Assembly (NCBI RefSeq): GCF_048544455.1
Contig: NC_133532.1
Span: forward strand, 16,680,948-16,744,947
Direction of reading: 5' to 3'
Source of the DNA: Silene latifolia
Taxonomy: Eukaryota > Streptophyta > Magnoliopsida > Caryophyllales > Caryophyllaceae
Length of the DNA stretch: 64,000 bases
Shown here: positions 48,505-60,396 of the stretch, in pieces
Numbering within the stretch: position 1 is the stretch's first letter
How the letters are laid out: each line of letters starts with the position of its first letter
The notes under the pieces: model-generated
Databases searched by the model: none
Told to the model about the DNA's origin: nothing
Seen by the model: only the letters and a program-made list of their open reading frames with translations
Translations under genes and position numbers: made by a program

Positions 48505-48722
48505 TTACATCAATCCAAGTTTGCTCCTTTATTAATTAGTGATGGTATAATACTCATCTTAATTTCACTTCCGTTCATTTGTTTACATGCTTATTCTTGT
48601 TTAGTTAACTTGAATTGCTTTCACACAATGTCTCTTCTTGTTAATTTCATGTTGAATCCTTCATCTTTTGTTTTCATTGTTGTAGCCATGTGTGAGTAGT
48701 CACTAGTAGAAAAAGTGACATT

Positions 48723-49080
48723 GACATCGGTTATTTAGGCCTATTTACATCGGTTTTGTGCGATGCTTTTGGGGGCGTTGTTTATTGAATTTATAAGCAA
48801 AACATTGGTTTTAAAACCGATGTTAATGGTTTAAAATTACATCGGTTCTGGACCAAAATCGATGTTAATAGCATATAAATTACATCGATTCTTGACCAAA
48901 ACCGATGTAAATCAATCTTTTTTTACATCGTTTATGATTAAACCCGATGTATTTCTAATGATATTACATCAGTTGTACTTAGTAACCGATGTAACTTATA
49001 ATTACATTAACATCAGTTGTACTCAATAACCGATGTACCTAATTTTAAGATGCATTTCATTAACATCGGTTTATTAAAAC
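48723..49080. repeat. CACTA subterminal repeats
   Basis: About 14 copies of ACATCGGTT-like (ACATCGGTT, ACATCAGTT) and inverse AACCGATGT motifs alternate so that neighbouring copies can pair into hairpins. In En/Spm such repeats bind the TnpA-type protein. Confidence 0.8.
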
Positions 49081-50439
49081 TTCTAAAACTGATACTAATA
49101 CTTCTTATAACTCATGAGGGCAATACAGATTCAATAATTTACACCCACAACTAAATGATACATATAATACGCTAATAAGCAACATGAGCTTTGCTTCCAA
49201 CAATTCAAACAAACACACCCATTTATTATATACCAAAAAATATCATACGTATTACAATAATTCCATCCATTCATAAAAGTAGTTAAAACATTACTAAATG
49301 CGTGCCACGATACCAAATATTAAATGTTTTCAGTTAGAATTCCTACGAATCAAACCATACATTAGACGTTCTTTACACAATAAAGCGACCAAAGCTCTCG
49401 AACCTCATTCATTTGTTCAATTGTCATTTCCGCACCAGAAACACACTACATAAAAGACGGAGGCTTAGGAAAATATAGGCAATTTAAAAAAAAAAATACA
49501 AACAATATGAGTTTGTGAAATGTGGGAATATTAACTTTCAAAACAATGAATGAATAACCCCTTATCGCTTAACACATATATAAACTCAGGTAACGTAAAA
49601 TTTTAGGGCTGGGAGTTTGGGAAATCAAAAATACAGTTTGAGAGAATAAAACAAGTACCTTTTTCTATGTCGTCCTCCAATAATGCGTAGCGTACGGTAA
49701 TATCATATATATATCCACTTCATAACATAATAACCACACTCATAATTCCCTGGCTGTTGAGGGCACTATATTTATAGAAAAATAAGAGTTAAGTAAAGAC
49801 TCCGAGCTCATATAATCTAAGCCAAATATACTACATTCATAAGGTAATAAATTATAATTATAATAATTAAATAAAATGACGTAGTACGTGTTATAGTCAC
49901 AAGTTAACAAGTTTTCGTATAAAGCAATACACTCCATACAAGTCAAAATGCACAAAAAAGGGCAAGATTTTGATCGAGGCAAAACAACTAATCGTAAAAA
50001 CCTACATCGGTAAGTATCGCTAAATAGCATCACCAGACCTCTGCTTCAAGAGAGTCTATCCATAAGTAGTTCATTTTTTAACATATCACGCGTAAAACAA
50101 AAATAGGAGGTGGGGTGGTAGTAGTTGGGTAATTGAATTTCTAAGGAAAACTTCATACCTCAATCATTTTTATCTGGAGTTCATTTTTTTTTAACATCAT
50201 GCGTTCCCGCCCTAAAAGAATACCTTTTCCAAGCCCTGAAATTAATTAAATACATGAAGTGTAATCATATTATCGACATTCATACATAATATAACTATAA
50301 TTTATTGTGGTTAATCGATTGAACTTACTATGATAAGCAACTTTTTATTTGCCATGTCTTTTTTGTCGCTTTATCCGAGTCAAAAATATATGCAATATTA
50401 TCGAAGACAAAATACAACCAACATCCAATGTGAGCTATA

Positions 50440-51515
50440 TCAAATAACAAAACTTATAAATCCTTTAATAAGGTAAGAAAAAATATGTAAAGGAAAAAAA
50501 ATTGATGAAATGCAAGAAAAGAAATTGCAATATTCACGCCTAAAAAAAGCACCCATCACATATCTCTTATCTTGTTGCTTCTTTAAAGCCTCAGTTAAGT
50601 ATCTCTCCATCTCAACCGAAGAATGCATATATGTGCAAAGTCTATCGGGACACAAAAAACCAACTAGTTTTTCCGTCACTCCACATTGTGTCCCATAATC
50701 ATATAAGAAACTACATTATTATAATGAGAATAAAATTTAAGTATATAAATATATACACATTTGTAAAGAAAGATTTAATTGAAATATTATGAGAAAAGTG
50801 ATACCTTCCCCAAAGTTGAAGTATGGATATATTTAACCATTCATATCTAAGCATCTCCCTAATATCATCAAACACGATTATCAGCTTAATCGTACTTTCG
50901 TCTGAATAAACTAACTCAATAATCTCTATAGTAAACAATGAATATTTTCCCGAAATAGCAGAACAGATCATGTCTTCCAATCTCTGACAGTAGGAATCCA
51001 AACGACTTAACTCGTCCTTATTTAGAGGCCTCCTTTTGTTCTTTGTTGACTTCACCTTAAAATTATAAGTTTTAAAAACCAAATAAGGAAAATTATAAGT
51101 TTTAAGAACCAACTAGCAAGAGATTCATTACCGCATGAGCAACCTGAACCTCCTTGCTACCACCACCAGACGACTTTATCTTTTTTGGATTAACCGTGTC
51201 TTTAGTAGACTTGCAAAGTTAACTAAATAAAATAGAAATAAGAGTAAATTAATAATTGCTCTCTTTTAAATATCACTTTTTTTATAGAAGGCAGTAAGAT
51301 TAAATAAAATAGAATTAAGTTCATCATTGGTAGAAGGAATGTCATTGCCAAATGCATCTTTAGGTTGTACCAAAACAATAGCTCTTGTCCGAGCCGTGAA
51401 TTCGCTCACATAATCCATCCATGATATAATGGATACTGACTGAAGGGTGCATTGGCCCTTCATTAACAATGCAGTAAAAGTTAATCAGCACATCTTCCCC
51501 ACATATGAAGTGTAT
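50440..51515 (-). pseudogene. Ulp1-like exons of the CACTA gene (incomplete)
   Basis: Several minus-strand exons can be followed. One lies at about 51266-51515 and one at about 51130-51205 (KKIKSSGGGSKEVQVAHA). A third, at about 50807-51059, carries the stretch ending LRYEWLNISILQLWG. A fourth, at about 50530-50700, carries FLCPDRLCTYMHS and MERYLTEALKKQQDKRYVMGAFF. The last two resemble the region before the catalytic His in C48 (Ulp1-like) peptidases found in plant CACTA and MULE elements. The catalytic His/Asp/Cys part is not seen, so the domain is truncated or lies on unseen exons. Exon borders are approximate. Confidence 0.5.
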
Positions 51516-51871
51516 TAAACAATCATTATGCCAAATTGCCAATGCCAGCTTATTAAGCAAATTAGTCACAGTAGACCAATGAAAATATTAGGAACGATAA
51601 TTTTTCTATAAGACAATCTTACGATTAATAAGTGTAACTTTGTTTTACAATTTAAAGTAAAAAGGATTACCGTACCGTAAGCTTTATAACAATCATCAAT
51701 GGAGTAAAACTGTTTACTAAATATATAGCATTACTATCAGTATTAGAAGTATAGAACAATGACTTACATCACAAAAAGAGTTACAGGTGAAAGGTGACTC
51801 TCGGATTGAAGGATTACTAGGGAACAAATAGGAGGTCATTTAAATCCAAGTAAACTAGTCTTAGAATAATA

Positions 51872-51961
51872 CTCCCTCCGTCTCAATCATTTGTTACCTT
51901 TGATTAAAATACCCTTCACAATGAATAGAAACGGTAAATAAATTAATGGGACGGGGGGGGG
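51872..51961. mobile_element. Stowaway MITE
   Basis: This 90-bp element has CTCCCTCCGTCTC at one end and GGGACGGGGGGGGG at the other, flanked by TA dinucleotides. It sits in an intron of the CACTA gene. Confidence 0.8.
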
Positions 51962-52744
51962 TATATTCTAAGAGTCTAGACCGCGACATACAAGAATTTA
52001 TGGGTTCACAATAAACCTATGTTTCATGACAGTAGCTTTATCCAGTAACTATTTGAACAATAATGGAATCAAAATTCTTTTTTTGAATGAAACTAACATC
52101 ATATAGAGGTCCTGAAATAAGGCAACATAAATTCTATAAACAATTAAATGACAATTGTAATATTTGGATATGGGGCACCTGGTGTATGGACTCCATGGCA
52201 TTTGACTCTACTTTGGGTGCAACAATGTCTATTTTTAGATATTTCAAGACTGATACACTTGATTACTTGAATATCTAAGTGTGCATGTGCAATGCTGCAG
52301 TGCTTCTGATGTTATAACAGGGAGACGAAAAAAATGTAACTCTAGCATGCCAGAAAGCGATTAAATTACTACAAAGTTTCGGCTTACAAATGCTTTTACA
52401 GATTTTGTACTGTAAGTATTATTACTCAACGACTCCATCAGTTATGCTAACCTACTTGTAACCTAGGTTGAACGACGGTTGTGCATTTCTGGTTTCACAT
52501 AGCTCATTATTCAGTATCCTAGCCATCCAGACAATAAATCCAACCAATTTAATCAACAAAAACACAAGACACTAGCTCAAAACCAAATCTCATTTTCAAA
52601 AGTGTCAGCTGCTCAAAGTTAAGTTCTTTACTCTCCTGATTTCCTCTATCTTCTCATAAAATGTTGATAAGTTGAACTCATACACTACATAAGACACTGG
52701 ACAACAAATACTACTCAAAACGTAAAGAAATAGTTAGTCACTTA

Positions 52745-54032
52745 CAATTTAACTTATCAAATCTTCCGTTTGCGACGAAAGGTCCTTAGATGAAGGGGTA
52801 TGTCCCTTGATCCACAAATAACCCTGATCCTCAAAACGTTTCATAACATCTTTCTCGGTAGTTTTAGGATCGGCATCAAGATCATTAGCCAAGGCATTAT
52901 TTAATTCTTCTTGATACCAACCCTCCAACTTACCCATATAGCCAGCTCTTCCCATAAAATGTTTATGCACATTATGCTTTTGGGATTCCCGTGCTTTTCT
53001 ACTTTTTTCCTGCATTTTAATTATATATGATATTTTTTATTAGTAATAAACTTGAAAGAAAGAGATAGCTGAATATCATTAACAAACAATAAAATAATTC
53101 ACCTTAAATTTCTCATCCATTCGCTGTTTCACAAACTCCTTCCAATCATCTGGTGTTATTCCTTTATAAAGAGTCAAAGGATCATCTAAAGGTACTTCTC
53201 TCCTCTGTTTTCTAGTTTTATAGATAAAATAAGTAGTCAAGGTTGTCTTAAACAACCTCCAACTCATGCCCACGTTGCTTAAAACCTTCTTACGCATCAC
53301 ATCATCTTTGAAGTTCCAATTGGTCTATAAAAATAATTCATAAACATGGTAGAAAAGTTTCATTTAACTCAAAAATATTAAAACATCAAACTATGGCTTC
53401 TAATGTTAACAACTGACTTTTGATGTCAAGGACAGTAGCAGCTATTTCTCAATAAAAAAATCAAGAAAAGTCAGATCAGACAATATTATCTTTGTCAAAG
53501 TAAAAAGCGTAAACTAACACTACGGTGCATCAACAACAACCTTATACCAGAACCTCAAAGGCTCATCACATATGAGCATAATGAACATCACATCATTTGG
53601 TTAGCATATGGCCCTAATTAATCATAATGGCAAAAAAAAAGACGAGGCAATGTGGCAAAATAACTAGCATAATTTGATTTCCAGATGCTAATCAGAGACA
53701 GAAACCAAAATGCTCAACCAACCGTCCATAATCAATAATAAAAAATTTAGAACCTTTATGTCTTGCCAAATTGAATCTTTAATTCCCTCAGGTACTTTAA
53801 ACCAATCCACATATGTGATCTTGATATTATTTCGGGCGATTTGACCAATATCTCTAACAAAATCTAGCCTCCATGCTCCAAAAGGCCTATCGTACTCATC
53901 AAAATCAATACCCTTAGGCCCTTTATCTTGTTTTTTGGTCTTTATACCGGTTGTTGCACCTCTCCCTTTACGTTTGGGTTTCTTACAAAGGTCATTTTTG
54001 CTCGTGGGGGCTTCCTTGTCCATTATTTCCAT
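52745..54032 (-). pseudogene. CACTA Transposase_24-like (Ptta/En/Spm) gene
   Basis: Three minus-strand exons are supported: 53754-54032, 53103-53324 and about 52745-53009. They are joined by GT...AG introns with consistent phase. The first encodes a basic region, then FDEYDRPFGAWRLDFVRDIG and ITYVDWFKVPEGIKDSIWQDIK. The second encodes TNWNFKDDVMRKK...DDWKEFVKQRMDEKFK. The third encodes EKSRKARESQKHNVHKHFMG and a Lys/Asp-rich end. This is the order of the plant transposase PF03004-type domain of En/Spm elements. Its start is assumed at 54032. Whether it is still functional cannot be judged; the third exon runs into a stop near its donor site. Confidence 0.65.
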
Positions 54033-54828
54033 AAGGAAATAAATTAAGAAAAATAGTTAGTGCATACCAAATATGAAAAAAAAATATTTCAAAGAGATAA
54101 ATATTTAGACGATATAATTAAAAGAACGTGCTCCAACCAATTAGATAATTGAAATAATAATCGTATATGCAGGTCATATTAGGGGCTTGATTCTAACCCC
54201 AACCAATAAAAGCACTCGTCCTCAACTATTAATCGACTAACTCATGCAATTTTGTCGTGCTTTTAGAAGAGGAATAGACTCAATAGAGGAATATCATGAT
54301 GACCAGAAAAAGTTGTTTGAAAGCGTACACTTAGTTGATTCTGCTGACTGAACTTTATTTTTCTCTTCTTGAGGGTTTTCATAATTACTGCTGTAGATAC
54401 CTCATTTCTGCACCTCTCGCAAGCCACCCGGTGATGATTGGGCCGCATGTTTGGTACACGAAACGATTTATGACAATTCGTAAGTTTATCGTCAAGTGAT
54501 AGCTCAAATACTTGTGTCTACCCCTCGGTCGTCGTCTACGCACCGTTGCGGTCGTTTTGACAGGAATTAGAGTACATTTGGAGTCCGGGTCAAAAACCGT
54601 CTTCATTTTCTAATAACCGTTTAAAATGCCGAGTCAGAATATTCTGGAATGTTTCGGATATTTCTATTCCATATTTCAATCTTTTAATCTTTTGGCAAAG
54701 TATTTTCCGAAATTATATTTTAAATAATAAGGAAATTGAGATCAACCGCAATTCCATAATAAAAACGCGGAAAATCTTTCTTCCGCAGGAGGAAACCTCT
54801 GGGGAAAGGACGCAGCACCTGTTGCGCC

Positions 54829-55031
54829 TGTAACACCCCAAGTTATTGAGAGTAAGGTTGTCCCACATCGGGGAATTGAGGAGGTTGTGATATGTTTATA
54901 AGGGATTCCACCCACCACTTAGTAACAAGGTCTTGTGCATTTGGGCTTAAGTGAGGACAAGTAATGGGCCCAAAGGTACATATCCCATCTTATTGGGTTG
55001 TGTTACGACCGTGGTGGGTCAGGTTGTTATA
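54829..55031. mobile_element. Small solo LTR (TRIM-like) inside the Ogre LTR
   Basis: The 203-bp insertion starts TGTAACACCCC and ends TTGTTATA. It is flanked by GCGCC on both sides (54824-54828 and 55032-55036). The two other Ogre LTR copies in the window show the uninterrupted site. The GTCCCACATCGG stretch inside is common in small plant LTR elements. Confidence 0.8.
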
Positions 55032-55155
55032 GCGCCTCTTCCAAGAGCGCAGTGGTTGATGCGTCTCTTCCCCAGCTCCTTTCTGCGTATTTTAAGATCT
55101 TTTCGAGATTTACTTCCAAAGTTTTACCAAAACCCTAATTCCTCCTTGTGATTAG

Positions 55156-55164
55156 TATAAATAG
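55156..55164 (+). promoter_or_regulatory. LTR TATA box (Ogre)
   Basis: TATAAATAG lies about 85 bp downstream of the nearest palindrome. The equivalent box is at 63308-63316 and 21903-21911 in the minus-strand copies. Confidence 0.6.
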
Positions 55165-56963
55165 GAGCCTTCGTTCCTCATATTTTTCACGCGAGTGTCT
55201 GCCCCTTTCTTCTCCCTTTGCATTCTAAGACCGCGCTCTTTGCTTATTGGCGTCTACGTGCTTGAACTTTCGACCACGTAAGCTCGGATCCTTCTGAGTA
55301 CCAGCCTCGTTTTGCATGACCGACCAATTTGACCAACTCCACGCAATCAACTTAATCAATTTAGTTTAATTGCTCTTACGAGGGCACTTTCGTCGTACAT
55401 TCGAGTCGAGCAATCACTAATCGTTAACTTAGTTAATCTCATTTCGTCAAACATGTAAGTCTGAGGGTGTTAATCTCATCTTTTATTATTGTATTTTATT
55501 ATTGTACTAATCATTGTAAGATTTACGTCGAAAGCGTGTTTAAAACCGATTCATAAAACCTTTTATTCAAACCCTTTTACGGATTAACGGGAGACTGATG
55601 TCGAGAAGGAACACAGCAACTGCTGCGCCTCTTCGAAGAACCGCAGCATCTGTTGCGCCTCTTCCTAAGGCTGCCGCAATTCCTGTTTTCCTTCTTTGTC
55701 CTTCATCCTCTGTTGAGTCATTTATTTTACTTCGTCTTTTCTTGTGTGTTTCTTATTTCATCCGCATGATAATTTTAATACATAATTCGTAATTTACCGC
55801 TTTTAATTTCCGACTTGAATCCCAAGTAATCAATATTTGCAGGTTTCGTCATTAAATTAAATCCGGGTTTTAGAGATTCGATTCATCCATATCAAGTCTC
55901 TGGGATTCAATCTTTGTTATATTTTTATCTGTTTATCGTCATCATCATCAATAGTTTGACATTATTAAACCTAATCAGTTTGTTTTAATAAACTTAGTTT
56001 GTACTTAATTTGTAATTAATCTTATAAGTAGTCCTTAATTCATTCTAATTAATTTGAGTCCGTCTTTTGCTGTTTTTATGACCATTTCATATGTAAATAA
56101 TCCATTAAATCACTTCTATCCGAGTCAAATATCAATAATCGAGCATAAATTCACCAACGAACATTAACGATATGCAGTTCCGGCTTCACAACTAGAACTC
56201 ACCTCAGGAACAGGCGCAGTAACCACTGCGCCTCTTCCAAGGGACGCAGCTCTGCTGCGCCTGTTCCGGGTTGAGCTTTGTCTCTGAACTTACGTTGTTG
56301 CTTTGACCTAACTTATTAGTTTACGTATTAATCAACTGTTACACGTATTATCATTTCTAATCTGTTCGTTAATTTATTTTCTCTTTTCTTTTCTTTTCTC
56401 AAAATATCCGTTTTAAATGTATTTTCGACGTAAATCAATCAAATCATTGTAATTTTCAATTATTGTATTTTCTCGTATTCTTTATTATCGTTTGTTTGTA
56501 TGTTTTCACATGTAATCAACCTTAAATCCTTACTTCGACATTAATGAGTGCTAAATTGCATGTTCACCGACTTAGTTAATTCTCACATGCTAGGACTAAT
56601 TTATTGGATGTTGCATTGCATGCATATAACCGACAACATATAAAGTATAGATGACTTCCCTAATTATTAGTAGAGGCCGCTATCGAGGCGGGAGGGATTA
56701 GGTGTTCGATCAAAAGAGCTTCTTAATACGTACCCTCACCCCTTACTCCAGATCTCTGTGAACATCCGTATTCATTGGCATCCACGAGAGTCATTCTAGA
56801 CATAGAATGCTAAGGGTAACGAGTTCTTGGTGTCTATTTCATTACTTTGTGTCTTGACATGACGTGAGGTATTCGAACGGTTCCAATTTCCCATAAAAAT
56901 TGGTGGCGACTCCACAAATGCAAACGCTTGTTCCCAAGCGCCCCCGTGGCCCATGTCCACAGT

Positions 56964-56982
56964 TTGGCGACTCCGCTGGGGA
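56964..56982 (+). other. Primer binding site, tRNA-Arg type
   Basis: TGGCGACTCCGCTGGGGA complements the 3' end of a plant tRNA-Arg, the primer of Ogre elements. It shows that the LTR to its left is a 5' LTR in plus orientation. Confidence 0.85.
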
Positions 56983-57689
56983 GTAATACACTTACGTGTT
57001 GCCAAGGGTGAAACTTGAACAAGGTTAGGGAATAGTTTATATGAGACAATTGTCGGTTTTCATAACTCGATCTTCCTAGATCGTTTTAGTCGGCCTTCCT
57101 AGGCTCAATCCAACCCATTCGACCAATCGTCCCATCTGGACGTTCCAAATTCTTATCTGGGCCTAAGGATGGATAGCGATTGACGTCAACCATACCATGA
57201 TGCTTACTCCTGTTTGTATCAAGGGATTTCACTACTCGAGGGAATGGACTAGGAATCGGCCTTACTCCTGTTTGGTACGAGCCTCTCCACAGACCCCGGG
57301 TTTGATTGTTCGGTATGGCAACCCACTCTTTAAACCAAAACCCTTTTAAATGCACTCAGCATACCGTTATAATGCCTGTTTGAATGCTTGTCTCATATAT
57401 GATCACCATTTTCTAAACAAAACCATGATGAATTTTGTAAAAAAAAAAAAAAGAAACCCTTTCAAAATGTAAATATTTTCGATAAATGGCCCAAATTAGC
57501 GCAAAATGAGCCGAAACTCTCTCCAATTGTCAAGTCAAACTTCGGGCCCCAAACCCATTTCAAAAAACGTAAAAACAAAAAAAAACAACAAAAAAAAGCG
57601 TAAAAAAAAAGAAAAGAAAAAAAAAGAAAAACACTTTAAACCAAAACATTTTCCAACCATGTAAATGTAAACATGTAAATTCAAATCAT

Positions 57690-58384
57690 CACGGCAATAT
57701 GAACACGAAAGATAAACTCTTTAAGCTTAACATAAGTGAAGATGATACCTGCTGTATTTGTGGGATGAGTTCAGAGAGCATAGACCACCTTTTCTTTGAT
57801 TGCCGTTACAGTAAATCCATCATTTTTCAAGTCGGGGATTGGATGGATATCAGGCTACCGATCAGGGGTGTTCTTCGGTGGCGACTTGAGAAGACAGGGA
57901 CCAGAATTCAGAAGGACATCATCAACGCCACTCTTAATGCGTGCGTGTATCATATTTGGCGACAACGAAACCTCAGTAGACATGATCTGACTTTGTTGCA
58001 TCCTCAGAAGCTTGCTCTTCAGATTATTGCGGATGTTCGTCTGAGAATGAAGAGGATGGATAACAGCAGACTTCAAGCTAATGATCAACAATGGATTCAA
58101 AGTCTCCTACAAAGTTAAAAGTATCAGATAAAGGAGAAGAAGAAGGAAACTGGAGGGTTTCTAGATTAGGGAAGATCGTTTTTTTAGGGTTCTTTTTTTT
58201 TTCCCAAATCTGATTTTGTTGTAAGGGATAATGTTTCTGATGTTTTTGGGGCCACTTATAGTGGGCTGTGGTGTGAGTTTGGTTGGGGATGGGTTAGACT
58301 GTCATTTTTGACGGAATGACTCGTGTCCTTGTATGGTTGACCTTTTCTTTTGATATATACTTACATTTTATCAAAAAAAAAAAA
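57690..58384 (+). pseudogene. 5'-truncated LINE copy (ORF2 C-terminus, A-tail)
   Basis: An open stretch at 57699-58118 encodes the zf-RVT region: CCICG, HLFFDC, then VYHIWRQRN and an Arg/Gln-rich end. It is related to 37313-37700 of the LINE above. A 3' UTR follows and ends CTTACATTTTATC plus 12 A (58373-58384), while the full LINE ends CTTACATTTTCCC plus A. Target duplications were not found. Truncation at the 5' end is usual for L1 insertion. Confidence 0.8.
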
Positions 58385-58913
58385 TTGGGCTAAGTTAGAG
58401 TCAAAGTTCAACTATGTCCTAGTCAGAACTCTATCGAGTTATAAACCCGTCTTCCTTTACATTTTGGGTCATTTCAAAATTCAAGTCAAGTCCTAAGGCG
58501 TCAAGCCGTCATTTTGGAACCCCTACCCCAAATTCAGTTAGGATCTAAACATTTTCGACACCTCGAATCATACGTTCCGAGGCTCAACACACGAGTCTCA
58601 AAGGGCCTCACATTTGGGTCTAAACTGCAGCCGTCTTCTTAACGCCTATAAGCACACCTCAGGTATCTACACTTATACCCGAGTCTTGAATCAACACATC
58701 AATCCCGTTAATAAGGTCAATCATATGAGGGTCACTCTGTCAAAGTCAACACTCGAGTCTGAGGTCAAAGTCAAACACCATAAGTCCAAACACGAGAAGT
58801 CGCTCATGACATTTCATGATTTCACAAGTCAAGAGTCTAGTCATCTCATCTCGTCGTATATCCTTTGTTTGTCGCCTTAGTATGCGTAATCCCATGTCAA
58901 ATGAAGTTGTAAC

Positions 58914-59414
58914 GTGCGTCATTTTCTTCTCGGTAGGAATTCTGCAATTTCCAATGAAAATGTTCAAGAGCGTTTATCTGTCGTCGTCGAGGGACTAAGT
59001 ACTGCAGTCATTAAGCTTCGGGCCAGCGTCGAAGACTTGAGCACTCGTGTCATCAATATGGAAAACCAGATAGACATGATGAAACCTTTACCATCTTCTC
59101 GTACCCCAATGCCAGGTCATAGCTTCAACACAACCCACCCACCTAAGAAGGCCAATGAAGACAAGAGAGTCAACCTCTTGGAAACTCCACCCAGAAGGTC
59201 GGGACGATCTCCTAGGGAATTCGTTAACCTCGGAACCACATATGAAGTAGCTTTACAAAGACTGATTTCCCAGGGCAAACTTCATCCAATTGGTCCAACC
59301 TCAGATCCTCAAAAGATATTCCCTAGGTGGAAGGGCAATTCATATTGTCAGTACCATCGAGGTAGGGGACATGATACGGAGGAATGATTTTGTCTAAAGC
59401 ATATTATTCAGGAT
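58914..59414 (+). pseudogene. Gag-like module 1 (coiled coil and zinc motif)
   Basis: The frame has a heptad-like stretch (LSTRVINMENQIDMM), a basic linker, VALQRLISQGKLHPIGPT, and a zinc-like motif YCQYHRGRGHDTEE that ends at an opal codon (59385-59387). The codon falls where a cysteine is expected. This C..H...GHDTE.C motif is typical of the C-terminal Gag region in Tat/Ogre elements. After the stop the same frame continues FCLKHIIQDMIEDGKL. Confidence 0.65.
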
Positions 59415-60396
59415 ATGATCGAGGATGGCAAGCTTCATGTGCCACCTTCCGTCAAGCAATCCAAGAAGACCGACCCTCTTGGGTCTAATATCATTAAACA
59501 TGACCATGAAGAATCATTCCTAGACTGTTCTCACCTCCTCGCTCCTCATGATAGTGAAGAGATCAATGTCCTTGAAGATGACGATATCCAAAGTGGAATG
59601 CTCATGCTTTCCATTGCCTTCAATAATAAATTTTCCAAGATAGTAGGAGCCATTGATAGCCTAAGCTCTCGACTTTCCAATATGGAGAACCAGTTTGCTG
59701 AAATGGGTAAGAAGTTTGATGCCCAACCTCTCAAGATGAAAAGTGTCCAGATAAACCCTCAACTTGACAGTCCCAAGGAGAAAGCAATAAGTGAGTGATC
59801 TATTCCTGGTTCTTCTCATCCAAGAATCAGAATCAACAAAGGCAACCTCATGGAGCCTTCATCAAAGAAACCTAACAATTCTCTAAGGTCATTTACAAAG
59901 GCTTTCGACAAGAAGGATGCACCCTCTAGGAAACTTACCAACATTGGTATTACATTCACCGATACCCTTCAGAGACTCATAGAACGACGAATGTTGAAGC
60001 ATGTTGGTCTTACACCAGATCCAGAAAAGAGATCTAAATTCTGGGATGAGAACGTCTATTTCTAGTATCACAGCGGCAAAGGACACGATACTGAGATGTG
60101 CTATAAGCTCAATCATATGTTCCAAGATATGATCGAAAGCGGGAATTTGTCCCTCTCAACCTTTAACTCACCGACAAGTTAGGCAATCCTCATGGATATG
60201 CCACTTATCAGGAAACTTTTCTTGACTATTATCCTTCCAGTGTTCCCAACGATGAGGACGAGGTGCTCAAATGGGTGAATACTCAAAGCCAGATGCCTAA
60301 GCCAGTTGCCGGAAGAGTAGATGTTCAAGCGTGGGCCGATGATTACGAGTCTAGATCTAAGATCGAGTCAAAGTCCGGGTCCGAGTCCGAGTCTTA
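59415..60396 (+). pseudogene. Gag-like module 2 and downstream coding remnant
   Basis: A second version of module 1 follows. It has a coiled-coil piece LSSRLSNMENQFAEMG (about 59665-59712), DTLQRLIERRMLKHVGLTPD, and a zinc motif YHSGKGHDTEMCYKLNH (about 60066-60116). Stops occur near 59800 and at 60063-60065, where CAG appears to have become TAG. A final readable stretch (about 60185-60396) encodes an acidic tail ending GSESES. The function in particle assembly is inferred from the family. Confidence 0.6.

Larger units (their letters stand above)
42598..48700 (+). mobile_element. 3' part of a second Athila-type element, plus strand
   Basis: The order on the plus strand is remnant env-like ORF (to 43358), long AT-rich non-coding region with purine tracts, PPT (about 46143-46158), then a 3' LTR starting TGATATAAC at 46162. 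Several stretches mirror the first Athila: 44195-44275 resembles the reverse complement of 5040-5110. The element has lost gag, pol and the 5' LTR. Its LTR is interrupted by a solo LTR and a MITE and reaches the CACTA end at 48701. Confidence 0.75.
46162..48700 (+). mobile_element. Athila #2 3' LTR, interrupted
   Basis: The LTR begins TGATATAAC after the PPT. Without its two insertions it is about 860 bp to the CACTA end. A plus-strand TATA box (47847-47855) lies after the solo LTR insertion. The true 3' end is not recognised and may have been removed by the CACTA junction. Confidence 0.6.
48701..54391. mobile_element. CACTA (En/Spm) transposon, left part
   Basis: The element starts CACTAGTAGAAAAAG, the classic CACTA terminus, after AGT (candidate 3-bp TSD half). 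Dense subterminal repeats follow, then a minus-strand spliced gene of the plant transposase Ptta/En/Spm type with Ulp1-like exons to its left. The opposite CACTA terminus is not present before the Ogre LTR at 54392, so the element is either cut or continues beyond the right-hand insertions. Confidence 0.8.
54392..56961 (+). mobile_element. Ogre/Tat-type 5' LTR
   Basis: The 2570-bp LTR has TGTAGATACC...CATGTCCACA ends and is followed two or three bases later by a tRNA-Arg-type PBS. The plus-strand TATA box is at 55156-55164. GGCGCAGC-type palindromes occur at 54806-55073, 55605-55675 and 56207-56268. A 203-bp TRIM-like solo LTR is inserted at 54829. It is related to 21632-22493 and to 61528-63874 (both minus). 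Confidence 0.88.
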
